Numbered from the stretch's first letter, positions 1-22,300 are shown. The stretch: 64,000 nucleotides of DNA from Lumbricus rubellus (GCA_945859605.1 OX243811.1:61004369-61068368), one strand, 5' to 3'. Translations and numbers: made by a program. The notes: generated by a model not told the origin, from the letters alone.

Positions 1-2079
<2,079 letters not shown>

Positions 2080-2520
2080 TCATCGTTCGGCTGCCCGACT
2101 CTTTGGCCATATTCCTAACTATCATTAAACTATGCCCCAGTGGGTTCTGCTTCTATGCGTGATGTTCTTCACTGGCTCCCTGTTTCACAGCGCATCTCCT
2201 ACCGAGTTGTCGCACTTGTTTGGCGATGTATTCTTGGTTGTGCTCCGTCATACATGTCTATCCTTTGTCGACCTGTCTCCGACCTTGCGGCAACGAGCTC
2301 GCACTTCTACCAGACAGCGCCGAGCCTTTTTCTAATGTGGGTCCTGCTCTCTGGAATGGCGTGCCACTAACCTTATGACTTATGTCTAGGCTAAATTCAC
2401 ATGCTTTTTATAAGTCGCTCAAATCCTTTTTTTATTTTGTTTGCTGTGGCTGAGCTGGTAGTGCCTCCGAGTAGTTTTCTTGAAGAGGCGCTGTATAAAT
2501 TTTCGAAATGAATTAAATGA
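2080..2520 (+). pseudogene. LINE ORF2 C-terminus and 3' tail
   Basis: The frame at 2140 reads RDVLHWLPVSQRISYRVVAL, then CAPSYMSILCRPVSD, matching the conserved end of CR1/L2-type LINE proteins. The frame of the expected GPALWNGVP continuation is shifted near 2330. It ends in ggcgctgtataaat (2487-2500) followed by an atgaatga tail. Confidence 0.75.
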
Positions 2521-3429
2521 ATGAATATGAACTTGAAAAGAAGATGATAAGAGAGGAATAGCATAATAATGATAAAAATACATTGAAATTAATTAAGTCC
2601 ATTAATTTTGGGCAGTGAATTAGTTCACGACAGTATTCCGTCGAATGCACATGATTTAATTTGTAAATGAGTGAACCCACAGATCTGACCTTGCGTCATT
2701 AAGTTATAGCGATGACACTAATTTAAACCACGGGTCATTCTTGCAGTCTATTTTAGGATTCTAAAATCAGTTTGCAAGCCTGTCATTTTGATGTTGTATC
2801 CACAGACTATTGTAGGCCTATCTATCTACGGCTATACGCCGTCGTGCTGCTAGTCCAGCACAGTGCACACCCTGGATCCCGTCCACACCGCATCCATGCA
2901 AGCATTTCTCTCATTCTTCTACAACATTCCAGTGGCAGTCACAAAAGTTCTTTCAGCCCATGCATGATGACAATAAGATAGGCGACTTCTTTTCCTTCAT
3001 AAATTATAACTGATTACGAATGCTCTAATCCACGAAGAGGCGATGAATTGATTAACAACATTCGTTGGCCAGCAATGCCATTTCCAAAGTCAGTTAATAG
3101 TAATTGTAATAAAATGTTGCAAATACCATAGGCTTAGGCCTAGCAACTTTATAAATTGTTCAATGGTCAAAATCTATATTTGTTTGCAAGGAGACAATTT
3201 AATGTTTTACATATCAAATTCCAGGTCAGTCGTCAAGAGAGCAATTTGGAAAGACACGGGTAGCCTAAGTCTTTGTAAGAAACTTTGAAAGCATTGTACA
3301 AGAAATTAGTTTAAAAAACAGATGTCGTCCACATACATTTCTTCCTGTTAATTAATTCCAGTTTTGTGGAACATCGGTAATTAATTTCAATAAAATTAGT
3401 AGCACTGCTCTTTAAGATCCTATAAGTAT
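2521..3429. other. No gene seen (downstream of gene A)
   Basis: AT-rich; contains nothing I can identify before the possible poly(A) signal of gene A. Confidence 0.6.
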
Positions 3430-3435
3430 TTTATT
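3430..3435 (-). promoter_or_regulatory. Possible poly(A) signal of gene A
   Basis: AATAAA on the minus strand, 175 bp past the stop of gene A. No equally clear hexamer was found just downstream of the other genes. Confidence 0.3.
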
Positions 3436-3609
3436 AATTAACCCATTAACGACCTATCCGATCTTTTACTGTCAATGCTCATCTCCTTTCTGCCGTTCTT
3501 CCACACTCCACAGCCTTTCCGCTGATAATTATAATAATTATTATCCTTAAAACGTCATTCGTTGTTTTCGCATAAGTATTTTTCAGACAGACTCCTTGCA
3601 GTTTATGAT

Positions 3610-10142
<6,533 letters not shown>

Positions 10143-12018
10143 AGCTGTGTTGTCCTTAGGTCTATTATATTTAGATACGGTGTTCTGCTGATTGTTGTCT
10201 CGTTAGTGATACCATGGCTACTTCGTTTAGACAATTATGTTCAATAGGAAGTCGAAATACTGAAATTGACTAATGTCAGCTTTGGAATAACCTATAGGCC
10301 TATTACATAGACCTCTAGTATACACCTATTTGTCTCGTATGCGCATGCGCTGAAGCATCGAGTGTTACTGAAGGTCATCGGTAATTGAACGCCTACTGTT
10401 TCCCATGCAGCATCAGTTGGTCGATGTCTGGCAATGACAAAGCCAACGAATTACACGATTCTAACAATGGAAGTGAGTATTGATGCGCTTGTTGTTGTTT
10501 CAATTCATTTAGAGTCTACTCGTCGCTCTAACCTTCCAGCTGAGCCGGATGCAGAACAGTTATTGACTCGCGTGCATTAGGCTACATGCCTCTGCAGCAC
10601 CCATGCAATGAATTCGATGCACTCCTTTAAATAGTAACACATTACTTCATCGTATACTGTCCATTGAAACTCAAGGCCATATTATTAGCTCAAGTGGCGT
10701 TGCTTTCATCGCAGATTTCGGTCGTCACTTGACGAAGTCGACGGACGAAATGAGAGAGACGAACTTCATCTACCAAAGACTTTCGATGACAATACAACGC
10801 TTTCAAGCTGTGGCCTTCGCGCGTTCTTTTGTTCACCATAATATTATGCTCGATATCAAAGAATCATTGACATAAAAATTAATAGTAATAGTAAAATAAT
10901 AGTAGGGCCTAATAACAATGATAGTAGTAATAACTACCACTTACCTACCTGCCTACTTACCTACCAACCCATCTATTTATCAATCTATCTCAGACTACCA
11001 ATCTACCTATCGCCGCTATTCAGAAGCGCTCTAGCCCCAAGCACGACCAAAGCGAAGTATTGATTGGGGAAGCATGTGCAGGCCTACAGAGTCCATCATT
11101 GTTCTACACTAACAGCAGATCTAATCGTCGCATTTAAATCCGTATGCTGTTTAGTCCAAAATTTTGTCGTCAAGAAATGCAATGAAGATAAATTACCCCG
11201 GACCATAATTGAATTGCTTTAAAAGGCGACACTCACAATCATGGCGTAAATAGGCGAATGAATTATAAAGCGGATTTAGTATAACCTATGGTTCTCCCTT
11301 AGCATAGATAGATGGTGGATTAGATAGTTAGACAAATAGATGGATGGATAGATGGACGGACCATATGCTCGGATGGACAGATAGCAGTGAATTCTTTGAG
11401 ATTTGAAATTTCAAGAGTCGTAGAGCATCAATTTCTTCTTAGGCATTGGCGCCCGCAGAAATGTTCGCAAGAGGAGACTTTCTTGCCCATAGTGCGGGCA
11501 CCCATTGACTTACGCGGTCCAACTTGGACTATTCACTCTATACCATTGCAATAAAGAACAAATCTAGTCAGAGTTACCCAACCTTAGTGCATGTGTATTA
11601 TGTTCTATGAAGGCTATTGCTAAGCGTAGGCTATAATTATACGCACAACTAGCAACAGACTGTCGGAGGAATCGGAAGTGTGTCATGGCAATAATAATAG
11701 GGCTATGTCAATAATTATCTCAACAGCAATGGTTTTCTCATACTGCAGCAACAAGCTGCAGTCCAAATCGCTTTCAAAACCTTTCGTCATCGTAGGCGCT
11801 ACTATCCTACATGTAAGCTTATATTGATATATTCTAGGGCCTGGAATCTATGGCCTATGAATGGCAGTTGGACGTCGCTTGATCAGGAGTAACCTTTGTT
11901 CAAATGCCAAAGCTTGTCGTAATCTTTTATCTTCGGCCAATAGAAGAATGCAATTGAATGCTGCTAGATGAATCCTAGTTTCCGATCAAAATAGACCTAT
12001 ACAGTTATTTCCAGACCA
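10143..12018. other. Upstream of gene A, no gene seen
   Basis: Only a short stretch (tgatgcgcttgttgttgttt, near 10481) recalls the conserved upstream blocks of B-E. Degenerate tetranucleotide tracts lie at 10930-11010 and 11290-11385. Confidence 0.5.
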
Positions 12019-12528
12019 TTGAATTGCATAGAAAGGAGACCCATTAGTAGGTATTGCAATTGTCGCAATGGGAATTCTGTCGCTGGCGAAGCATGCGCCT
12101 ATCTAGGCCTACTGGATACGTTCGTCAGAGTTGTCTGCACAAAAGCTTGAACAAAGCTCTTTTCCCAGTAGGCCTAGAATAACTTTCAAATTCAGTTGAT
12201 AAGCAATATTTATTTAAATGGGGTAGCATGCATCTACATTTGTGAATGAACCTTTTCATTGCTATAACTTCGTAATTTCTAGCATCAATAGCAAGCATGC
12301 CGTGCAAGCTCATAGCTTCTAACTATATCATTTTCTAGCACATGAATTTGCTAAATTTTCCAGTTTTTAGACCTCAATTGGCATGAACTAAATAAATATC
12401 TGGCACATGAATTTGCTATTATGATATTTCCTTTTTTAACCTAACTTGGTATGAAATATAATTTTATTATTTTCTGGTACATGACTTTTTAATTTCAATT
12501 TGCATGGATTGGATTTCAAGTGATAAGT
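12019..12528. repeat. Dispersed repeat, copy 2
   Basis: The same unit as in the gene A intron, here as a stand-alone copy upstream of gene A. No clear TSD or inverted ends. Confidence 0.8.
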
Positions 12529-14719
12529 GCGGGGTTTTGGGGGTGGGGGTTGGGTGGGGTTATAGCCTACTCAAAATGCAGTTGGATTTACATCATTGAA
12601 TTTAATGTTTGACGCTATCCATTTAAGTGATTTAATTCAAATTCTGATTTAATTTGCACCTGGTTGTAATTGTTTTATTACCGTTTTGTAAATAGTTCCA
12701 TGACTTCCATCAAATGAAACTGATGATTTAAAAGACGAATCATAAAGAGAGAATTATTATAGTCTAGTGCTTCGTAACAATTTCGTAAAACTCAAATATT
12801 GATAATAAAGTTGCCTCACTAGGCCTAAGTCTCAAAACTCAAAGCTCGAAAACAGTTTCTGTCTTGCAGCAAACATCTAATAATATAAATATTAATTAGG
12901 CCTATCATAATTATAGTCTACCCATGCTTCTGGCAAACATGAATTCTTCAACAAATAAATTGTCAAACTGTGACCGATCTGAATTAAGAAGCAGTCCCTT
13001 TAGTTAGTGGCAATTAATAAAGTGTTAGCGATTTTGCTTTCTTAGTCTTAGCATATAAGTGGACGTGTCGCCAGCCAGTCGTCTCCCTCACCGTCTCATC
13101 TTCACACAGACAGAGTTCGGTCAATGTATTTACATGTATTATAGCTGATTTAATATAGAGAGTACATGCGCTGCAGACACCTCAAGCCAAATTTCAACCC
13201 CGGACGGAATTTGAACCCTCATCACCACTCGATTTACACACAGTCCAACACGCTTACTCATTACTCAATAGCCCCTCGCAGTATGAAGCAAACGTTGGCC
13301 CTGTTTTTACTTTCAAATAGGCCTAGGCTATTGTATTTATGGTGCGACAAATGATTGGTCGATCTTTTGTCTAAAACGTAATTCATGGAGAATCTCCGAT
13401 GCTATTCAGCTGATTGTTATTATCGACACAATGGAAATGGAATCCGTAAATCAGGGGTGTCAAAGAGCTGGCCCGCGGGCCATTTCTGGCCCGCCGACAA
13501 TTTTTTTCTGGCCCGCGGAGCCTTCCCTAAAGATTAAAAAATTGGAGGATAAAAGTTCACATTTTTATATTTTACAGTCAGCGCCAAAATACATGGAGGT
13601 TTTTTCTTACTGGCGTCATTTTTGCTCAGACGCACAGCTTTGTGTAGACTACGTGTATCTATGGTTTCCGGCTGGTTGTCTGTTAAAAAATTATGAAAGT
13701 TACGAAACACTTATATTATTTAAAATGTTCTGGGAATTGGTTGACCAAGCCCGGAGCTCCCTCTCAGATCACTACCCAATTTTGCTCAGGAGCTTCGACA
13801 CTCTGGCCCGCCACTTGCCGGAAGATGTTCACACTGGCCCGCCACTTGCTGGAAGATGTTCACACTGGCCCGCCACTAAAAAAGGTTTGACACCCCTGCC
13901 GTAAATCATAATTTTTATTATTGTTAGTCACCGACTGTGCAATATGTGCAATGTTCTTTTAGACGGCGTAGGGTTGTGAAACGGTGTCATTTCAATGCTT
14001 GGATACATTAACTATGCTCGTTGTATTCAAACCAACATTATTGTCCAAGCAGCTTACAACAGTTCGCAAGCGCTGGCTTTCATACATGCGAAACGCGCGG
14101 GCAAAATTATGGATTCAAAATGCAGCAACGCTTTGTTGTGACATTTAGATGGCTTCAACAGAATTTAGAACCGAAATTATTTATTGTAGGCCCTATTTGT
14201 ATTCATAGGGCCTAATAATGCACGCGTGCCTGCTCGACTAGCAGTAGTGAACAGAGTAAGAAGAAGAATTATAGGCCCCTAGTGACAAGCAATCGTTACG
14301 ATTCGATTCTATTTGCATGTGTTGTCACCCGTGGTCATAATTTCGTTCAGACGAAAGGTCACCTTTGCACAACATTAGATCGAGCGTTGGTGGGGCAAGA
14401 TTTTTCAGTAATATTCGCAGCACGATCAAGGCGCCATGTTGTAATAGGTCGAGATATAAAGGAAATGTTTATAATTATACCAATAACATAATCAGAAAAG
14501 AGATTTCGTTGTATTGTGCGACAAATTATAAAGCACTTCTCGCAACAAGAACTTTTCAGAAGCGCTCCCAGTGCTTGCGATCCCGAGAGAAAAGGCAGAT
14601 TTTTTGAGACGAGAGAAGGATTAGGAAAGACTACCGGAGCGAATGACATACATGTAGCAAACTGGCGGGAAGTCCACTCCAAAGGGGGACCTATAGATGC
14701 ACGGAGTGTGTGTACCTGC
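12529..14719. other. No gene seen apart from the MITE at 13452-13898
   Basis: Unique-looking sequence; ORFs here are short and overlap in several frames without domain signatures. Confidence 0.55.
13452..13898. mobile_element. hAT-like MITE, perfect TSD
   Basis: 447 bp, ends CAGGGGTGTCAAA .. TTTGACACCCCTG, TSD ccgtaaat (13444-13451 and 13899-13906). Subterminal ggcccgcgggcc palindrome. Same family as 44910-45395 in the opposite orientation. Confidence 0.88.
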
Positions 14720-15169
14720 GAGAGACCAGTGGAGTGAGTAAAATTGGGGTGAGACAAAGAGAGGCAGACCTATGCCTGAGTGTTTCAGAGACAGATTAAC
14801 AAACCAGCGCCAAGACAAAGCGTAGCGGGAATAAATGGTTATCATTCAGAGGCTGCGAACTGCAATGTTAAGTGTTCTATAGAAAGGACATCTGCTTCAT
14901 TCTCAGACTCTCAATCAATAATAATCAGGTACGGAGGTACCACTGTCTGTAGCCTAACCTGACTCCACTCTAACCTGTTTATCACAGCTGCATGTCCTCT
15001 GCGTAATCCTACATCGACGCCAATTTAAACTTTCTAAAGAAACCCGAGCCATACTTACATTACAAAAAGCATACTAGGCCAAGCCTAATAATACGCGTCA
15101 CTTTAAAGGCATGAATAATTTTAAGAAATTAAGATGATAGTCACAATAATCATAATAATAATAACCATA

Positions 15170-15250
15170 ATAATAACCTCTGAGGAGTTCTCTTTAAGTG
15201 GCGCTATATAAATGTTCAATTACGATTACAATAACCATAATAATAATGCG
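15170..15250 (+). repeat. LINE-type 3' tail
   Basis: cctctgaggagttctcttta then ggcgctatataaat and an ATA-rich tail, matching the tail at 2461-2500. Comparable tails occur at about 16961, 50019, 52631 and, inverted, 35205. Confidence 0.55.
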
Positions 15251-15643
15251 ACATGCGACTCTGAACGACATGCGACTCTGAACGACATGTGACCAGGTCC
15301 CAATTAGCCCGTTGACTTGTTAAGGACCAACGATAAGAGTCCGAGGACCTCATTCTCATTCCGTCATGTGCTGGTCCCTGCCGCATTAATTTTGGGATGC
15401 GACCGTGCTGCCATCTAACGACTAATATAGCGCATTTAACTCAATAAATTACTCTCAGTTTCATCGAGTATATCCTATGTTATTGTCGGTAGGTGGCAGA
15501 CTATTTTCATTTTGTTAGAGATTGACAGAACTTACGTGAACATAATATTACATGTATTTAAAGAATGCGTTCAACTGGCGTCGGTTAGAATAACAGAGTT
15601 TACTTCCAAAGTTCCACATCGAAGTTTCAACAGCGTTGCTTGC

Positions 15644-16730
15644 CAGTGTTTAATCTAGTCCCCGTCCTCTGGGAGGGGAATTCAGGTTTCTGGGGGGGGG
15701 GAGACAATTGAGCGTCCGAAGGACGCTTGTGAGGCGCGTAGCGCCGAGACCGGGAGGGGGAGGGGTATGTGGAGGGGGATTTCCCCTCCCCATCAGAAAT
15801 TTTTTGAATTTCCACATTGCAATGGCAGCATTTTATGGTGTCTTCTTAACAAAAACCTGTACTTTTTGAGAGCCTCACCAGAAATGTTTTGAATTTCCAC
15901 ATTGCAATGGCAGCATTTTATGGTGTCATCTTAACAAAAACCTGTACTTTTTGAGAGCCTCACCAGATATTTTTGGAATTTCCACATTGCAATGGAAGCA
16001 TTTTATGGTGTCATCTTAACAAAAACCTGTACTTGTTCAGAGTCTCATGAGAAATTTTTGGAATTTCCACATTGCAACGGCAGCATTTTATGGTGTCTTC
16101 TTAACAAAAACCTGTACTTTTTGAGAGCTTCACCAGAAACTTTTGGAATTTCCACATTGCAATGGCAGCATTTTAAGGTGTCATCTTAACAAAAACCTGT
16201 ACTTGTTCAGAGCCTCATCAGAAACATTTTGAATTTCCACATTGCAATGGCAGCATTTTATGGTGTCATCTTAACACTCATTTTAGCAGGATTGTGTCAG
16301 ATATTATAATAGTAAATATTTACTATAGCCATATAATTTATAATATTACGGTATATTATATTATAACAGTTAATGTAATGCGATGATGTAAGCAGCAGCT
16401 AAAACTATTATCATTTTGCCAAATTTTTCTGGAGGTATGTCGTCTCTGTTTTTAGTTAGACAAAAATAGTGTTTATACAAACATATACAGTAAGTTATAC
16501 TCATTGCAACATGATAGTATCATATATTATGTTAGTAAAATTAATAATGTCATTATTTTTAATCATAATTGTAATAGTAAATAATATCACCGTATATTAT
16601 AACACTTCATGTAGAACAATGATGAAAACAGTAAAAAAAACCATTATCATTTGTCAAATTTTTCTGGGGGAGGAATGTCAATCCTGGGGGGGAACTTCCC
16701 CCCCCCCAGAGACGTCTAGATTAAACACTG
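15644..16730. mobile_element. Non-autonomous TIR element with 9-bp TSD and internal 84-bp repeats
   Basis: Inverted ends CAGTGTTTAATCTAG, flanked by gttgcttgc at 15635-15643 and 16731-16739. The 9-bp TSD suggests a Mutator-like relative. The interior has six tandem copies of a roughly 84-bp unit (15800-16275, each with tttccacattgcaatggcag) and poly-G/poly-C patches near both ends. The paralogous site beside gene C (near 33215) is empty. Confidence 0.8.
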
Positions 16731-17215
16731 GTTGCTTGCATTGTTAGCTTATCTTCTGTCTCTTATGAGTGAATCCTCTCTTCTGCATTGCTCTAAAGTT
16801 TGTCAAATGCACCATCTTTGGAAGCATTTAAATCGCAGCACAATATTTATCTTTCTAAATAATTACCATTCCGTATAATAGGCCTAGCCTACGACTGCCA
16901 TTAACTTTTTGACTCATGTACGGCGCCTTTTTCTTTGGTCTCGAGTCTCGACTGAATTATGGCGCTATAAAATATCTGACTATTATTAGGCCTAATATTA
17001 TGTTGTTGTTATTGCTATTATTAATATTATTATTTTCTTTAATTGATATTATTATTATTATTATTATTATTATTATCATTATTATTACTATAATTATTTT
17101 CTTTAATATCAAGATATTATTTTTTTTTGCCCCGAGGTATTTAGGATCCTTCAGGGACTTATTGCTAACTAGGCCTACAGTATAAAAACCAGTCCAGAGT
17201 GACCCTACTCTTCGA

Positions 17216-17217
<2 letters not shown>

Positions 17218-17274
<57 letters not shown>

Positions 17275-17310
17275 TTATTATTATTATTATTATTTTTATT
17301 ATTATTATTA
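17218..17310. repeat. (ATT)n microsatellite
   Basis: Preceded by a gccccgaggtatttaggatcc segment (17130) that also follows (ATT)n arrays at 33494 and 58690 in variant form, so the arrays are probably tails of one repeat family. Confidence 0.85.
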
Positions 17311-17600
17311 ACACATATTTATTTTTTCAAAAGAAACTGAGAAAGTCATTTAAAGTTTAATGTCCAGAAATGCTCCTGTTCACAATAAGAGCTAACATAA
17401 TTCTTCAGTGCAAGACCTCCTTGTGTCTTGACTGTTTGAGTCTGTCGTACCCAAGACGGACAAAGAGTTTCCCATTTGTAGGGCGACTGATAGACGCTGG
17501 AGCAGATGGCTCGTCTCACGCTTGTCTCCTTTGGCCGCTTAAATTTTTCGTCCTAGATCTATTATTATTTTGATGACGACAATCGTCAGCAGCAAATTCC

Positions 17601-18091
17601 GGTGTCACGACAACTCGTCCAACGACAACTCGTCCAACGACAACTCGTCCAACGACAACTCGTCCACGGACAACTGGTCCACCGACAACTGGTCCACCGA
17701 AATAGAAGTCAGATTAACGAGAAAGCGCTTGAGAAATGGAAGCTGGATGAAAGTTCTTTATTTACGAAATAGGAGCTGGGTTTATGAAAAAAGTCTAATG
17801 GTTTTCTTGCTTAAATAGAAGCTGAATTGACGATTTCCATCATGTGTCTCAACATGCATCCAGCTTCTATTTCGGATAGTAAAAAAACTTGATCCATCTT
17901 CCATTTCTTAAGCGGTTTGTCATCAATCCAGCTTCTATTTGACCCGTAAAAACCTTCATCCAGCTTCCATTTCTCAAGCGTTTTCTCATTAATCCGGCTT
18001 CTATTTCGGTGGACGAGTTGTCGGTGGACCAGTTGTCCGTGGACGAGTTGTCGTTGGACGAGTTTGTCGTTGGACCAGTTGTCGTGGAACC
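17601..18091. mobile_element. Foldback-type element with 9-bp TSD
   Basis: The direct repeat gcaaattcc flanks it (17592-17600 and 18092-18100). The ends are inverted (GGTGTCACGACAACT and GGTTCCACGACAACT). Each arm is a tandem array of a roughly 16-bp unit (cgacaactcgtccaac), inverted between arms; the centre is also partly palindromic (agaaatggaagctggat). A 9-bp TSD with long repeat-built inverted arms resembles foldback or Mutator-like elements. It lies downstream of gene B. Confidence 0.75.
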
Positions 18092-18100
18092 GCAAATTCC

Positions 18101-18840
18101 ATGCAATCAAAATAAAAAAGGTGTAAGGTGAATAGTGACAGAGGGGTTCTTACCAAGGATTGTCACACAGGTCAAGTCTCTTGTCTGCTCTCGTCTCGTC
18201 TGATTATATCGAACTAATTAAACGGTTGCCTATTTTCACATTTAAGCCTATATTATTTTTATTAAAGGTGGCTCAAATGAAAAAATAACGGATTTTGAGC
18301 AGTTGACTGATTTGAACAGTGTTTCAATTCTGTCAGTCATACAAAACTGTTCAATAAAGTAAATCCAAAAATTCAACAGCCCCAAGCCAAAGGTTATTGA
18401 ATATGTTTGCAATAGAAAGAATGCATTCAGTCATTAAAATTTTATGCTTCAGGGGTCCTTGAACATAATAAGATTAATATATTTGAAGGAAATGTATTGC
18501 GATTAATTTACAGTTAATCGCGATTAAAAAAATTAATCGTGCGATTAATTTCGATTAACATTTTTAATCGAATAGCAGCCCTAAAAAAGAAGAAGATTAG
18601 TGAGATTTGTAACAACAAGAGTAATTTTCTATCGCGTTTTCTGCACTAAGTCTTGCTGTCACCAATCGGTTTAGCTACTTAGGCCTAAGCAAAGTCGCTT
18701 TGTAGGCTATCTGAAATTCACGGGTTGGCAAGATCAAAAACCGAGAGGAAAATTTTAAAAACCCAGACACGTGACATAGAAAAGTCGTAGCCTACTAGGA
18801 AATTTTCAGCAAAAGAAACGCCCTTGACTTCCCTCTTCTC
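18101..18840. other. Downstream of gene B; fragment of a hAT-like end
   Basis: Around 18500-18582, gttaatcgcgattaa .. gattaatttcgattaa .. gcagccct resembles one end of a hAT-family MITE; the other end was not found. The rest is partly alignable with the downstream flank of E (near 50091-50280). Confidence 0.4.
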
Positions 18841-19065
18841 CCCTCTCACTCTCTCTTTCTGTATTTTTCTGTCGCTGTCTACTTGTCTCTGTCTTTGTCT
18901 ATGTTGCTGTCGCTGTCTGTCTGTCTGTCTGTCACCCTCTCTCTATCTCAAAATAAAGTGTCCATGCATAAACATTAAACAACTAATAATAGGCTAATTA
19001 TAACACCAATAACGACAACATAACCGACATAATCGTCTTGATATTTTCCTCCACAAATTCATTAT

Positions 19066-19352
19066 CTACGAAGGATCGCACTGACAGACATAGCACATTG
19101 CTATTTCACATTCCACGTCATTCCACTCGTAATCTATCGCTGACAATGTCTGTACACAAACCTCATGGACTACGGCACAATTTGGTTCACCGCTCAACCA
19201 ATTACTATACGTTACAGGAAATTCATTTCCTGACACTGGATTCCAAACGAAAGGGGATCCGCAGTCGCTTGTGTTTTGACGTCGTGCGTTGAGCCACACA
19301 GAATTTCCATAGGGAGGCCAACCACTGTCTATACATACACCCGATGTATCAT
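19066..19352 (-). CDS. Gene B exon 4: second half of C-type lectin domain and stop
   Basis: 287 nt from GCAG|ATGATA to the stop. It carries VWLNARRQNTSDC, GEPNC, a Glu six residues after the EPN Asn, YEWNDVEC and a C-terminus ending QCDPS. Confidence 0.87.
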
Positions 19353-22300
19353 CTGCAACATGAAAATTAAAAATTGGACATAAATAGGGAAGACCGGGGC
19401 TGGTTGCAACATTTTTCACATTTTTGTGTGTGACATTTTTTATCTTTTGAGCTATCTGCAAACTGTTTAGCCCATATGAATCTTTTACATCTCAGCATCA
19501 AAACAAGCTGTAGTGACGGTTTCAGTGACGACGCAGGTAGCCTATCTAAACTTAAAAAGTTTTGAGAGCAAAACAATTTTCAACATTGTGTTAAAATATG
19601 ACGCCGCGCAGAAAATTTCATATGGGAACTTAGAGGACAGGCACAGAATGATAATTAATCAAGGTAATTAAATCAGACTATTTGGAAGAGATTGTGAGCT
19701 TTAAAGTCAAGAGTAGAGTTGATTTAATTTACCAACATCGTTTTGTTAATAACGAGGGTCTTTCTGAGAATTATTTTCTACCGTAAGCTAAACAAAACCT
19801 TCCGCTTTGAGAACGATGGTAGCTGAGTCTTACATCTCCATTCTGACCGTGGTGGAAGGAGGTCCTCTTAAACTGAGTCATATCATAACCTGCCACACGG
19901 ATGACTTTGCAGTGCAATGCAAAACAGACGGACAGCAGCATACCCGCTACGGTTCAATTCTCCGTTACGGTACTACTGTGAGCACAATAATTGTCATGTA
20001 GGCTAATAACTTGGCCACCATTATTGATTTTCCTCTTATGTCAGTGTCTAGCTAAACACAAGACGTAATTTTTTAATAGCGATGTGAATACACTCGAAGT
20101 GCCCGTCAATCCGATGTGCCCTATTGACGGGCACAACTGACTTGCGGGGATATAGGCCTATAGGCAGCATAATTGTATGCATTCATCTCGTTATAATATC
20201 TGTCAATATCGGTACTCACTTATAAATTGGGAAGAAAGGTAAGAAGCCATTGCGTTTTGTTCATCCATACTGCTAGCTACCACAAGTTTCGAGCCACTAT
20301 GAAACTCTTGACATCTTTGAATTGCTTTAGCCCAGTTGACTGCTTCAAGTAAGAGCAGGTAGCAGTGATCAACTGCAGGTATATACTGAAAACCTGCAGG
20401 ACAAACTAGAGAGCACAAAAATGTAATTAATGCGCACAATAATTTTTAAATAATTCATCATTGCATGACACATATCATTAGCATAATTTAAGTTATTATC
20501 ACAGCCTTATCAATCACAGAATAATTGTAACTCTGTTCGTTAATTAACCATGAAAACTTTATCTTATAGCCTTACATGTGCTCTTCTTATCTATGTATGA
20601 AAAATAATTTTATTCAGAGATGAAGGCAGTTTCAACAACTTTCTTTAAAACTCATTCCTGACTAAAATTCAATGTGAAAATGAAAATATCATAAATGCCC
20701 ACATTCGGTTAAGTATCTTTCTCAGAGTAGAAGCATAATGTGTACATGTAAGCAATTATGGTATACATAATTAATATGTAGGTCTAATCAAAATGGCAAA
20801 CTAGAAAATTCAACAGCGTCTTTAGAGGTGAAGTCGTTGGAACGGAATAGGCCTAACATGCGAGCTTATTAGCCTAAAAATAGCATTTCAATGGCCTACA
20901 TCAAAACTGTAATATTGGAGCAAAGCATCTGAGATAAAGACCAGCAAAATAACGCACAACCTTCTTAAGCCGTTGGAGGTTTTAGTAGGTCAAGTAATCG
21001 AACTTCTCACATTCATAATTATTATAGACTTTGGCTATCAGTTTACAGCAGCGGTTCTCAACCTGTGGGTCGCGACCCCCACGGGGGTCGCCTGCCGATT
21101 TGCCAGGGATCGCCTTACCCCTTCAGATATTTCCAAAAAATATTGGCCCAATAGCAATTTCAACGCTGTCCACTGCACTATAACAAATTAAAATAAATTT
21201 CTACTCAAAAGTTAGATTGCGGCAGCTAATTTATTATTTTCCATATTAGTTTTCAAATGTAAATTCCGCTTTTGCCATTCTTATAAAGAAACACAGGGAG
21301 GAATATTTATTGAAGTCTAGACCACCTCCCTGAGCACTGAAATCATGAGTAATTTTTTTAGATGATGGCTTAGAATGTTACGATGCACAAATCCAAAATA
21401 TTGTTAACAATTGGGGTCAATATTCTGAAGTCTTAAACCATGACTATCAACATTGACAAAATTCAGATGACAGATTAAAATAGGCTATTGAATGGAAATT
21501 TAGAAATATTTAAGAATGGAAAGAGGACATTTATTGAAGTCATAAACCATGTCTTGAGCACTGCAATCACGAAAAAAATTGTGATCAAATCAAATTTGTG
21601 ATAAAAAGTTCTAAACAATGGGAGAAGACACTTTGAAGTCGTAAACCACGACTATCAGCACTGAAATGATGAAGAGCTTCGTTAAAACGACACCCTAAAA
21701 TGGTACCATTGCGGGGTGGAAAATTGTCGACAATGGGGAATGTCACGTACGTCCATTCCCAAACTTCCTCTGCTCGGCGCATTCATAAGAACACAAATGA
21801 AGTTTTGAAATTGCTAGCATCGCAAAACGAATCAGTAAGGTGAAATGAGTGTTAAGAAAAGAAGAACTATTGACCAATTCTCAGAGTAGTCTATTGCTTA
21901 TAATAGTTGCAGCATGAATACAGAAATTAGAATTAGGTTTTTGTCATGACATTTTACCGGTAGAATAAATGAAACCAAACAAATAAACCGAAGAGATAGG
22001 CTACTAAACATCCTAGACATGCATGAAAGCATAACCAGTATTTTTAAGAACAAAGCTGATGATGCCAAGAAAGCACACTTGACTTGAGACAGCAGGTTTG
22101 AAGAACTCTAGAACTAAGACGTGGCAGCTGTTAAAGCTGCATCACAAGCCGAATAGGCTTATATAACTTCGACTACTTCAAACTAAGGGAAACTCGTACA
22201 ACTGCCAAAAACAGTTTTCGAATGATGAGGGTGGGCAATGGTAAAAAAATGCAGTGAAACGGGGGGCTGTTACACAATCAATTTTGTCGTTGGGGGTCGT

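Larger units (their letters stand above)
14720..18960. repeat. Paralogous segment downstream of gene B
   Basis: Parts align in order with 32428-33880 downstream of gene C: gcagaggctg..cagactctcaatcaa (14848-14918 with 32574-32642), ggtcggtaggtggcagact (15487 with 33072), and tctcttatgagtg (16760 with 33246). Differences are mainly the insertions at 15644-16730 and 17601-18091 and microsatellite length. No gene is seen. Confidence 0.7.

Noticed and set aside
13431..13904. Plus-strand 157-codon ORF
   Set aside because: It lies entirely across a hAT-like MITE and its flanks, without domain signatures; the related copy at 44910-45395 does not keep the frame.
17570..18110. ORFs rich in NDNSS or TDNWS
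   Set aside because: They are translations of the foldback element's tandem units; low complexity and present on both strands.
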